A DNA stretch of 5,011 bases from an uncultured Clostridia bacterium. GTDB lineage: Bacteria > Bacillota_A > Clostridia > Oscillospirales > Oscillospiraceae. The position numbers and the translations under genes are program-made. The notes under the pieces are model-generated. The model saw only the letters and a program-made list of their open reading frames with translations, searched no databases and was not told the DNA's origin. Numbering within the stretch: the stretch's first letter is position 1; every line of letters begins with the position of its first letter. The DNA lies in contig CAMVIC010000141.1 of assembly GCA_947167435.1 (NCBI GenBank), positions 1-5,011 of the forward strand, given 5' to 3'. This document shows positions 1-5,011 of the stretch, one piece after another.

Positions 1-146
<146 letters not shown>

Positions 147-165
147 GCCTGAAAAGTGTTTTCCG

Positions 166-200
166 AAAGGACGTGCGCATCTCCGCGCACGTCCTTTTTT
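166..200 (+). terminator. Intrinsic terminator of eno
   Basis: A perfect 13-bp stem (arms 166-178 and 185-197, AAAGGACGTGCGC and its complement) closes a 6-nt loop ATCTCC. It runs directly into a T tract at 195-200. This is a textbook rho-independent terminator 19 nt after the enolase stop codon. Confidence 0.93.
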
Positions 201-290
201 GTCCGTTATGCCAGACCGTTTGTTTCATGCGACACCCTGCAGGGGCAGCTGAAACAATTGAAAGAAGACAGGCGGAAAAGCTGTCCGGGT

Positions 291-319
291 TTGACTTTCC
301 CCGCGGAAAATGAGAAAAT
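291..319 (+). promoter_or_regulatory. Probable sigma-A promoter of the dehydrogenase/kinase operon
   Basis: The -35 box TTGACT (291-296, 5 of 6 to consensus) is separated by exactly 17 bp from a -10-like GAAAAT (314-319, 4 of 6). TG at 311-312 followed by one base makes an extended -10, which would compensate for the weak hexamer. Transcription would start near 326, giving a leader of about 54 nt. It lies after the eno terminator, as expected for an independent transcript. The remaining gap, 201-290, shows only a 10-bp palindrome (CCCTGCAGGG, 235-244) and no gene or riboswitch that I can recognise. Confidence 0.62.
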
Positions 320-365
320 CAGGACGAAAAGACAGAAATAACGTCGATTGTGGAATCAGATAAAC

Positions 366-373
366 AGAAGGAG
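366..373 (+). promoter_or_regulatory. Ribosome binding site that sets the dehydrogenase start
   Basis: AGAAGGAG ends 6 nt before ATG at 380. An in-frame GTG at 350 would add ten residues (MESDKQKEKT), but it has no Shine-Dalgarno upstream, and its extra codons would cover this site. The protein from ATG 380 begins MKIVILDGY, the usual first beta strand of the family. The start is therefore 380. Confidence 0.88.
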
Positions 374-379
374 AAAACC

Positions 380-1360
380 ATGAAAATTGTCATTCTGGAC
401 GGCTATACCGAAAACCCCGGCGACCTGAGCTGGGACGCACTGCGCGCCTTTGGCGAGCTGACGGTCTATGACCGCACCCCTTATGAGGACGGAGAGATCG
501 CCCGCCGCATCGGAGACGCGGAGGTGGTCTTCACCAACAAGTGCCCCGTCCGCAAGGCGGTGATCGACGCCTGCCCCAACCTGAAATACATCTCCGTCCT
601 GGCCACCGGCTACAACATCGTGGACTATACCTATGCCTGGGAGAAGGGCATTCCCGTCTCCAACGTCCCCACCTACGGCACCGCTGCGGTGGGTCAGTTC
701 GCCATCGCCCTGCTGCTGGAGATCTGCCACCATGTGGCCCACCACAGCGACGAGGTCCACGCCGGCCGCTGGGAGAGCAACCCCGACTGGTGCTTCTGGG
801 ACTATCCCCTCATCGAGCTTGCGGGCAAGACCATGGGCATCATCGGCTTCGGCAAGATCGGCCAGACCACCGGGCGCATCGCAAAGGCCCTGGGCATGAC
901 CGTGCTTGCCTCCGGCAGCCGGGAGACCGAGGAAGGCCGGGCCATTGCCGAATATGTGGACCGGGACACCCTCTTTGCCCGCAGCGACGTGGTGGTGCTC
1001 CACTGCCCGCTGTTTCCGGAGACGGAGGGCATGATCAACAAAGACAGCATCGCCAAAATGAAGGACGGCGTCATCCTCATCAACAACAGCCGCGGCCAAC
1101 TGGTGGTGGAGCAGGACCTGGCGGACGCGCTCAATTCCGGCAAGGTCTATGCCGCCGGGCTGGACGTGGTCTCCACCGAGCCCATCCGGGGCGACAACCC
1201 CCTGCTCAGCGCCAGGCACTGCCTCATCACGCCCCATATCTCCTGGGCACCCAAGGAGGCCCGGGTGCGGATTCTTGACTGCTCGGTGCAGAACCTGCAG
1301 TCTTACGTGGACGGCGCCCCCATCAACGTGGTCAACCGTCCCCGGGAGGAGAGAAAATGA
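380..1360 (+). CDS. D-2-hydroxyacid dehydrogenase, probable hydroxypyruvate reductase / glycerate dehydrogenase
   Basis: This cytoplasmic NAD(P)-dependent enzyme likely interconverts hydroxypyruvate and D-glycerate. It has 326 residues, the normal family length. The substrate-binding part (about 1-100 and 290-326) carries the LATGYN loop at 74-79. The Rossmann domain (about 101-289) has G156-F-G158-K-I-G161. The catalytic residues of the family are all visible: Arg238 in NNSRGQ, Glu267 in DVVSTEP and His286 in TPHISWA. The end of the second Rossmann strand reads LASGSR (176-181), without the usual Asp of NAD-preferring members, so NADPH use is possible. The stop codon overlaps the start of the glycerate 2-kinase gene (ATGA), so the two are translationally coupled; the kinase would take the product onward, which favours hydroxypyruvate over other 2-oxoacids. 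The family assignment is certain. The exact substrate is an inference from sequence style and context; tartronate semialdehyde, glyoxylate or another 2-oxoacid cannot be excluded. Confidence 0.92.
   Translation: MKIVILDGYTENPGDLSWDALRAFGELTVYDRTPYEDGEIARRIGDAEVVFTNKCPVRKAVIDACPNLKYISVLATGYNIVDYTYAWEKGIPVSNVPTYGTAAVGQFAIALLLEICHHVAHHSDEVHAGRWESNPDWCFWDYPLIELAGKTMGIIGFGKIGQTTGRIAKALGMTVLASGSRETEEGRAIAEYVDRDTLFARSDVVVLHCPLFPETEGMINKDSIAKMKDGVILINNSRGQLVVEQDLADALNSGKVYAAGLDVVSTEPIRGDNPLLSARHCLITPHISWAPKEARVRILDCSVQNLQSYVDGAPINVVNRPREERK
1345..1351 (+). promoter_or_regulatory. Ribosome binding site of the glycerate kinase, inside the dehydrogenase gene
   Basis: GGAGGAG lies within the last codons of the dehydrogenase gene, 5 nt before ATG 1357. 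With the ATGA overlap (stop 1358-1360, start 1357-1359), it supports coupled translation of the two enzymes. Confidence 0.88.
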
Positions 1361-2592
1361 AGGCGGCTCTGCGGCAGGATGCCCAGCGCATCCTGGAGGC
1401 GGCCATCGCCGCCGTGCTGCCCGATGAGGCGGTGCGCCGCGCCCTGTCCGGGCGCCGCTTCCCCGGCCGGGTGTATCTGGTGGCGGCGGGAAAGGCCGCC
1501 TGGCGCATGGCCCGCGCCGCGGTGGAGGAGCTGAAGGTACCCCTGTCCGGCGGCGTGGTGATCAGCAAGTACGCGCATATCGAGCAGCCCATTCCCGGCC
1601 TTCGCTGCCTGGAGGCGGGACATCCGGTGCCGGACCTCAACGGTGTGGCCGCCACCCGGGAGGCCCTGGAGCTGACGGCGGACCTCAAGCCGGAGGACAC
1701 GGTGCTGTTCCTGCTCTCCGGCGGCGGCAGCGCCCTGTTTGAGCAGCCCCTCATCCCCCTGGAGGAGCTGCAGGACGTGACCGATCAGCTCCTCGCGGCC
1801 GGAGCGGACATCGTGGAGATCAACACCGTCCGCAAGCGCCTGTCTGCCGTGAAGGGCGGGAAGTTTGCCCTGCACTGTGCCCCCGCGAGAGTACTCAGCG
1901 TTGTGCTCAGCGACATTCTGGGCGACCCGCTGGACAGCATCGCAAGCGGCCCCGCATACCCGGACAGCAGCACCTGCGCCCAGGCGAGGGAGATCGCCGC
2001 GCGCTATTCCCTGCGCCTGTCGGAGACGGCCCGGGCGCTTCTGGACCGGGAGACGCCCAAGACCCTGGACAATGTGGAGACCCTGGTGAACGGCTCGGTA
2101 AAAGAGCTCTGCGCCGCCGCGGCCAAAGCGGCGGAGGCGCTGGGCTATGAGAGCGTGTATCTGACCGACCGGCTCTCCTGCGAGGCCCGGGAGGCCGGGC
2201 GCTTCCTGGGAAGCATCCTGAAAAGCCACGCAGACGACGGCAAAGCCCTGGCCTTCATTGCCGGGGGAGAGACGGTGGTGCACCTGACCGGGCACGGCCT
2301 GGGCGGCCGGAACCAGGAGCTGGCCCTGGCAGCCTGCGAGGGCATCGCGGGGCTGGAAAAGGCCGCGGTGTTCAGTGTCGGCTCCGACGGGACCGACGGC
2401 CCCACGGACGCGGCCGGCGGCTATGTGGACGGAGAGAGCCTTGCCGCTCTGAAGGAGGCGGGCCTGTCGCTTTCGGCGGTTCTGTCGGATAACGACGCCT
2501 ATCACGCCCTGCAGGCCGTCGGCGGCCTGATTGTCACCGGACCCACCGGCACCAACGTAAACGACGTGGCCGTGGCGCTTTTGAGACCCTGA
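1357..2592 (+). CDS. Glycerate 2-kinase, MOFRL (type II) family
   Basis: This enzyme transfers phosphate from ATP to the 2-hydroxyl of D-glycerate, giving 2-phosphoglycerate for enolase. It has 411 residues, full length for the family. The N-terminal DUF4147-type domain (about 5-235) shows VAAGKAAWRMA with Lys46, EAGHPVPD at 86-93, the glycine-rich LSGGGSALF at 120-128, EINTVRKRLSAVKGGK at 154-169 and LSDILGDPLDSIASGP with Asp186. The C-terminal MOFRL domain (about 297-405) shows AGGET at 302-306, the defining GGRNQELALAA at 316-326, GSDGTDGPTDAAGG at 342-355, SDND at 377-380 and TGPTGTNVNDV at 394-404. These are all the family signatures, with no sign of decay. It is the second gene of the operon with the dehydrogenase and ends against the hairpin-rich element. 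Some members of this family have been labelled hydroxypyruvate reductase (TtuD); the motifs match the kinase, and the adjacent dehydrogenase already supplies the reductase step. Confidence 0.93.
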   Translation: MKAALRQDAQRILEAAIAAVLPDEAVRRALSGRRFPGRVYLVAAGKAAWRMARAAVEELKVPLSGGVVISKYAHIEQPIPGLRCLEAGHPVPDLNGVAATREALELTADLKPEDTVLFLLSGGGSALFEQPLIPLEELQDVTDQLLAAGADIVEINTVRKRLSAVKGGKFALHCAPARVLSVVLSDILGDPLDSIASGPAYPDSSTCAQAREIAARYSLRLSETARALLDRETPKTLDNVETLVNGSVKELCAAAAKAAEALGYESVYLTDRLSCEAREAGRFLGSILKSHADDGKALAFIAGGETVVHLTGHGLGGRNQELALAACEGIAGLEKAAVFSVGSDGTDGPTDAAGGYVDGESLAALKEAGLSLSAVLSDNDAYHALQAVGGLIVTGPTGTNVNDVAVALLRP

Positions 2593-2609
2593 AAACAGTA
2601 TAGAATACG

Positions 2610-2641
2610 CTGAGGGCGGATGCAGTTGCATCCGCCCTCAG
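2610..2641. repeat. Left end hairpin of the composite element
   Basis: A perfect 15-bp stem with arms CTGAGGGCGGATGCA (2610-2624) and its complement (2627-2641) leaves only GT between them; in RNA the loop would open to about four bases. It starts 18 nt after the kinase stop. No T tract follows on the + strand, so it is not a standard terminator, although it could block 3' exonucleases or slow RNA polymerase. Confidence 0.85.
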
Positions 2642-2697
2642 ACTGTAGACAAACCAGTAGAAGAGACAAAAGAAGGACGATAGAGCCGCGGGGGAGC

Positions 2698-2721
2698 GCG
2701 AGGGGGCAAGACCCGCCTCGC
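2698..2721. repeat. Bulged GC-rich hairpin within the element
   Basis: GCGAGG (2698-2703) pairs with CCTCGC (2716-2721), and GGG (2704-2706) pairs with CCC (2712-2714). This leaves a single bulged G at 2715 and a CAAGA loop. The bulge breaks perfect symmetry, which fits an RNA structure better than a simple DNA palindrome. Confidence 0.6.
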
Positions 2722-2737
2722 ATTCCAATCACCGCCA

Positions 2738-2767
2738 GCAAGAAGCCTGCCTTAGCAGGCTTCTTGC
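2738..2767. repeat. Perfect 13-bp hairpin within the element
   Basis: GCAAGAAGCCTGC (2738-2750) and its exact complement (2755-2767) enclose a CTTA loop. On the + strand the next T run (2782-2787) is 14 nt beyond the stem and is itself part of the following hairpin, so a normal terminator reading is weak. Confidence 0.82.
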
Positions 2768-2780
2768 CGAGCGCAGTGAG

Positions 2781-2811
2781 ATTTTTTGTGATATACGGAT
2801 TCACAAAAAAT
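2781..2811. repeat. AT-rich hairpin within the element
   Basis: ATTTTTTGTGA (2781-2791) pairs with TCACAAAAAAT (2801-2811) around a 9-nt loop, TATACGGAT. Its low GC contrasts with every other stem here. The T6/A6 runs provide a T tract on both strands, but neither follows directly after a GC stem. Confidence 0.78.
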
Positions 2812-2822
2812 GTGGCGGCTGA

Positions 2823-2862
2823 AGCGTGTGACAAAGTCCCTGAGGGACTTTGTCTACACGCT
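2823..2862. repeat. Long bulged hairpin within the element
   Basis: The core is GACAAAGTCCC (2830-2840) with its exact complement (2844-2854) around a TGA triloop. The stem continues outward with AGCGTGT (2823-2829) against ACACGCT (2856-2862), with T2855 bulged, for 18 bp in all. Its 3' arm shares bases with both the right end hairpin and the 26-nt long-range repeat, so these folds exclude each other. Confidence 0.8.
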
Positions 2863-2902
2863 GAGGGCGGATGCTGAACGCATCCGCCCTCGAACTGTTT
2901 TT
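2863..2902 (+). terminator. Right end hairpin with T tract, likely terminator of the dehydrogenase/kinase operon
   Basis: GAGGGCGGATGC (2863-2874) and its complement (2880-2891) form a 12-bp stem with a TGAAC loop. GAACTG and five T residues (2898-2902) follow. The 6-nt gap between stem and T tract makes it an imperfect intrinsic terminator, but it is the best + strand candidate after the kinase gene, about 270 nt past its stop. On the - strand the same stem lies just after the peptidase stop but has no T tract behind it. Confidence 0.5.
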
Positions 2903-4895
2903 ATTCCTGTTTCGTGTGCTTTTCAAACCAGTCGGTAATCTCCTGCAGGCGTCTGAGCCGGTGTTTGGGCTTGCCGGAGCGGCTGAGCTCGTGGTTCTCC
3001 CCGTGGAAAAGGCACATCCGGGCCTCCACGCCCCGCTCCAGCAGGCTTGCGAACATCTGCAGTCCCTGCTCCAGGGGGCAGCGGTAATCCTCGTCGGAGT
3101 GGATGAAAAGGGTGGGCGTCTTCACGTTTCCGGCATAGGCCAGAGGCGAGCGCTCCCACAGCTTTTCCGGGCTTTCCAGCAGATCTCCGGCATTCTGGTC
3201 CGGGGTGAAATAAAAGCCGATGTCGCTGGTGCCCCAGAAGCTGAGCCAGTTGGAGATGGAGCGCTGGCTGGCCGCGCAGCAGAAGCGGTCCGTGTGGCCG
3301 ATGATCCAGTTGGTCATGAAGCCGCCGTAGCTGCCGCCGGTCTCACAAACCCGGGCAGGGTCGATCTGGGGATAGTACTCCAGCACCGCGTTGCAGAAAT
3401 CCATCAGATTGTCATAGTCCACCGTGCCGTAGCGGCCCCGGATGTCCATAAAGGCGTTGTCCCGGCCGTCGCTTCCGGTTGGGTTGCAGAAAAACACAAA
3501 ATAGCCCATGCCGGCCCACAGCTGCATCTCGTGATAGAATACCGGGCCGTAAACGGTTTTCGGGCCCCCGTGGATGTCGAACACCGCGGGATATTTCTTC
3601 CTCGGATCAAAGTCCCTGGGCAGCAGCACCCAGCCGCCGATCTCCGTTCCCCGGGAGCAGATCCGCAGGGGCTGGGGCCTGGCCACATAGCGCTCCGCCA
3701 GGGCCTCGTCCTGGAAGCGGCTCACCCGGGTGATCTCCCCGGTCTTCAAATCCGCCCGGTACAGCTCCTGGGGGCGCATATCATAAAGGGCAATGAGCAG
3801 GGCCTCGTCGCCGCATACGTCGAAGGCGTCGATGCTGCCGCTCTTTTCGATCAGGGGATGGTCGCTGCCGTCGCCGTCCAGGCGATAGAGAAGACAGTCG
3901 CCCTCCCGGGTGCTCAGGTGGAAGAGGCTTCCGTCCTGGGGCACGTGCTCTCTCCCGCCGCCCAGACGGCAGTCGCTGCCGACGGAGTTGTAAAGGCTGT
4001 ATTCCTCAGCCCGCAGAAGGCTTATTTCACCGCCGGCCATGTCCACCCGGTAGACCCAGTTGTTTTCGTTCAGACCGAAGCGCTCGGCCTCGGTGGCAAA
4101 GAGCCACAGCTCCTCTCCCACGGCTTCCATCCCGGAAAACTGCAGCTGCCGGTATTCACAGACGGTGCGCTCCTCTCCGGTTTTCCCGTTCCGGCAGCGC
4201 AGGGTAAAGCCCTTCAGCTGCAGCTTGGCGCCCCGGTGGTTTACGGCGTAGACAATTTCGTCTCCCAGCACCGTAAAGCCCAGCAGGTCCTCCGTCGGCG
4301 CGGTCAGCGGCGTCACGGTCAGGGGCTCTCTCGTCACCAGGAAGAGCCGGTCCCGCTGCCCGTTTGTGATGCCGGAGCCGTTGAAGTACCAGGGCAGCTC
4401 GTCCAGCACCTCATAGTCCTTGTCCTCTTCCCGCTGCTTGCGGAGCTTCTCCCGCTCCTCCTCCCCGGCGGCATAGAGCTCCGGCCAGCGCTTGTCCACC
4501 GTGCCGGAGACCACAAAGCGGTTTTCGTCCAGTACCTTGATCTCGCCCGCGGTAAAGGGCAGCGTCAGGAAGGGCAGCGCCTCGCCGCCCCGCAGGTCCA
4601 GGGCATAGAGGGCGGTGAAGGCCTCGTGGGCGTCCGCCCGCTTCTTCTCCGCGGCTGAGCGCACCGCCGGAAACAGCAGCCGGTTTTCGTCCAGCCAGAC
4701 AAAGCGCCCCTCCTTGCCAAGGTCCGTCAGCTGGCGCAGCCGGCCGTTTTCATACAGCCACAGCCGCTGCTCATAGCAGTTTTCCTCCTCGTTGGCGTTG
4801 GCCGCAACAAAGGCTGCCCGCTGCCCGCCGGGCGCGTAGCGGATATTGGACAGAAAGCGATAGCGCAGAATGTCCCCCAGTTCAATGGCTTTCAT
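2901..4895 (-). CDS. S9C-type prolyl oligopeptidase family serine peptidase (acylaminoacyl-peptidase-like)
   Basis: This cytoplasmic serine peptidase likely cleaves short peptides or N-acylated peptides; there is no signal peptide or membrane segment. It has 664 residues, the usual S9C length. An N-terminal beta-propeller (about 10-395) includes the charged segment EEEREKLRKQREEDKDYEV (145-163) and ELPWYFNGSG (166-175), at positions typical of the subfamily. The C-terminal alpha/beta-hydrolase domain (about 405-660) shows FDIHGGP (439-445, oxyanion region) and NPTGSDGR (471-478). The nucleophile is Ser522 in GGSYGGFMTNW, and the likely acid is Asp603 in IHSDEDYRCP. His635 in HGENHELSRSGKP completes the triad. 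The ATG at 4895 has AGGGGG seven nt upstream, and a strong promoter precedes it. The gene is transcribed alone, convergent with the kinase operon; the TAA stop lies at the edge of the palindromic element. The family is certain, but the natural substrate is unknown. Dipeptidyl-peptidase or acylaminoacyl-peptidase activity cannot be told apart here. Confidence 0.94.
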   Translation of the reverse strand: MKAIELGDILRYRFLSNIRYAPGGQRAAFVAANANEEENCYEQRLWLYENGRLRQLTDLGKEGRFVWLDENRLLFPAVRSAAEKKRADAHEAFTALYALDLRGGEALPFLTLPFTAGEIKVLDENRFVVSGTVDKRWPELYAAGEEEREKLRKQREEDKDYEVLDELPWYFNGSGITNGQRDRLFLVTREPLTVTPLTAPTEDLLGFTVLGDEIVYAVNHRGAKLQLKGFTLRCRNGKTGEERTVCEYRQLQFSGMEAVGEELWLFATEAERFGLNENNWVYRVDMAGGEISLLRAEEYSLYNSVGSDCRLGGGREHVPQDGSLFHLSTREGDCLLYRLDGDGSDHPLIEKSGSIDAFDVCGDEALLIALYDMRPQELYRADLKTGEITRVSRFQDEALAERYVARPQPLRICSRGTEIGGWVLLPRDFDPRKKYPAVFDIHGGPKTVYGPVFYHEMQLWAGMGYFVFFCNPTGSDGRDNAFMDIRGRYGTVDYDNLMDFCNAVLEYYPQIDPARVCETGGSYGGFMTNWIIGHTDRFCCAASQRSISNWLSFWGTSDIGFYFTPDQNAGDLLESPEKLWERSPLAYAGNVKTPTLFIHSDEDYRCPLEQGLQMFASLLERGVEARMCLFHGENHELSRSGKPKHRLRRLQEITDWFEKHTKQE

Positions 4896-4902
4896 GGTGT
4901 TT

Positions 4903-4908
4903 CCCCCT
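4903..4908 (-). promoter_or_regulatory. Ribosome binding site of the S9C peptidase
   Basis: AGGGGG on the - strand, 7 nt before the ATG at 4895-4893, supports that start. The protein then begins MKAIELGDILRYRFLSNI, which leads straight into the propeller domain as in relatives. Confidence 0.8.
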
Positions 4909-4910
4909 GA

Positions 4911-4940
4911 TTCCGGATTTTTCCTGTATTATATCCGGAA
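4911..4940. promoter_or_regulatory. Inverted repeat across the peptidase transcription start, possible operator
   Basis: TTCCGGAT (4911-4918) and ATCCGGAA (4933-4940) are exact inverted copies separated by 14 bp, with centres 22 bp apart. The upstream arm shares one base with the -10 box and extends into the spacer; the downstream arm lies just after the predicted start. Because the transcript begins between the arms, an RNA hairpin is excluded, and a protein-binding site in DNA is the natural reading. The regulator is unknown. Confidence 0.45.
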
Positions 4941-4956
4941 AGAGACCGCGCGTCAA
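4928..4956 (-). promoter_or_regulatory. Sigma-A promoter of the S9C peptidase gene
   Basis: On the - strand, TTGACG (4956-4951) is followed after exactly 17 bp by a perfect TATAAT (4933-4928). Transcription should start near 4921, giving a leader of about 26 nt before the ATG. This is close to the ideal vegetative promoter and suggests strong basal expression unless repressed. Confidence 0.88.
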
Positions 4957-4977
4957 TCGCCGTGCCCTGAGAACCAT

Positions 4978-5011
4978 AAAACAGAAAGCCGTGCCCATTC
5001 GGGCACGGCTT
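4978..5011 (-). terminator. Terminator of a - strand gene beyond the right edge
   Basis: AAGCCGTGCCC and its complement (arms 4986-4996 and 5001-5011) form an 11-bp stem with a 4-nt loop. On the - strand it is followed by TTTCTGTTTTA, a broken T tract. No + strand gene precedes it, so it most likely ends a - strand gene lying to the right and insulates the peptidase promoter. The stem touches the window edge and may be longer. It could also work in the other direction. Confidence 0.65.

Larger units (their letters stand above)
2592..2902. repeat. Composite palindromic element filling the convergent intergenic region (MITE/BIME-like or structured RNA)
   Basis: This stretch has no credible gene and is almost wholly inverted repeats. 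The outer edges are an 8-bp inverted repeat: AAAACAGT at 2592-2599 and ACTGTTTT at 2894-2901. Next inside are two nearly identical GC-rich hairpins (2610-2641 and 2863-2891) that share a perfect 17-bp direct repeat, ACGCTGAGGGCGGATGC, at 2607-2623 and 2858-2874. A 26-nt inverted repeat, 24 matching, links 2628-2653 with 2849-2874. Between them are four further hairpins of different sequence, two of which (2738-2767 and 2781-2811) can be enclosed by CCGCCA (2732-2737) pairing with TGGCGG (2813-2818). No transposase, CRISPR or tRNA is present, and I see no target-site duplication. It could be a non-autonomous mobile repeat, a structured RNA or an elaborate bidirectional transcription stop. The structure is seen directly; its nature is inferred. 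Confidence 0.72.

Noticed and set aside
235..244. CCCTGCAGGG palindrome in the gap upstream of the operon promoter
   Set aside because: It is a lone 10-bp palindrome 47 bp upstream of the -35 box with no second copy in the window; chance is the simplest explanation.
350..379. GTG at 350 as a longer start for the dehydrogenase
   Set aside because: There is no Shine-Dalgarno upstream, and the extra ten residues are unlike the family. AGAAGGAG at 366-373 clearly serves the ATG at 380.
356..1237. A 293-codon open frame on the - strand opposite the dehydrogenase
   Set aside because: It is rich in Gly, Ala, Val, Asp and His with no motifs, while the other strand has every catalytic residue of the dehydrogenase family. 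It is a shadow frame.
1303..2631. A 442-codon open frame on the - strand opposite the glycerate kinase
   Set aside because: Its composition is low-complexity Gly/Ala/Gln/Arg/His, it has no family motifs, and it runs out into the left end hairpin. The kinase on the + strand explains the region fully.
2502..2834. A 110-codon frame on the - strand through the palindromic element, with a hydrophobic stretch (GSIVLLLSLLLVCLQ)
   Set aside because: It starts with TTG inside a hairpin, has no properly spaced ribosome site, crosses several stems and runs into the kinase gene antisense. It is probably a product of translating a repeat element, but it would deserve another look if the element proves to be transcribed on that strand.
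2620..2877. An 85-codon + strand frame inside the palindromic element
   Set aside because: Its ATG lies within the left hairpin stem, no ribosome site precedes it, and the peptide merely follows the repeat arms. No coding evidence.
2592..2902. CRISPR array
   Set aside because: The repeated arms are inverted and nested rather than regularly spaced direct repeats, and there are no uniform spacers or cas genes.
2871..4658. A 595-codon open frame on the + strand, opposite the peptidase gene
   Set aside because: It is a shadow of a GC-rich gene. The protein has no recognisable domain, and the opposite strand carries a complete S9C peptidase with catalytic triad, ribosome site and promoter.

Overview
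This window looks like chromosomal DNA from a fairly GC-rich Firmicute. A gut Clostridia member of the Oscillospiraceae/Ruminococcaceae kind is the best guess. The reasons are strong AGGAGG-like ribosome sites, sigma-A type promoters, GC-rich third codon positions and the style of the protein sequences. No rRNA or other marker is present, so this placement is an inference.

Layout, left to right. Positions 1-146 hold the 3' end of enolase (eno, + strand), followed at 166-200 by a strong intrinsic terminator. A 179-bp gap carries a sigma-A promoter with an extended -10 (291-319). This drives a two-gene + strand operon: a D-2-hydroxyacid dehydrogenase of the hydroxypyruvate/glycerate type (380-1360), then a MOFRL-family glycerate 2-kinase (1357-2592), joined by an ATGA stop/start overlap. 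Convergent to them on the - strand is a full-length S9C prolyl-oligopeptidase-family serine peptidase (2901-4895). It has its own near-consensus promoter (4928-4956), a possible operator across its transcription start, and a separate terminator at the right edge for a gene outside the window.

The two enzymes form a short path: hydroxypyruvate is reduced to D-glycerate, which is phosphorylated to 2-phosphoglycerate. That product is the substrate of enolase, encoded just upstream. The cluster therefore looks like an entry point of C3 hydroxy-acids (from serine, hydroxypyruvate or glycerate) into lower glycolysis. The peptidase is a separate cytoplasmic peptide-degrading enzyme with no obvious link to it.

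The most unusual part is the 308-bp space between the two convergent stop codons (2593-2900). It is almost entirely palindromic: six hairpins in a row, with an almost identical GC-rich hairpin at each end, a 26-nt long-range inverted repeat (24 matches) that competes with these local hairpins, and short terminal inverted repeats that run into both stop codons. It has the look of a non-autonomous mobile palindromic element (MITE- or BIME-like) or a structured RNA, rather than a simple terminator pair. I know of no named family that I can assign it to.
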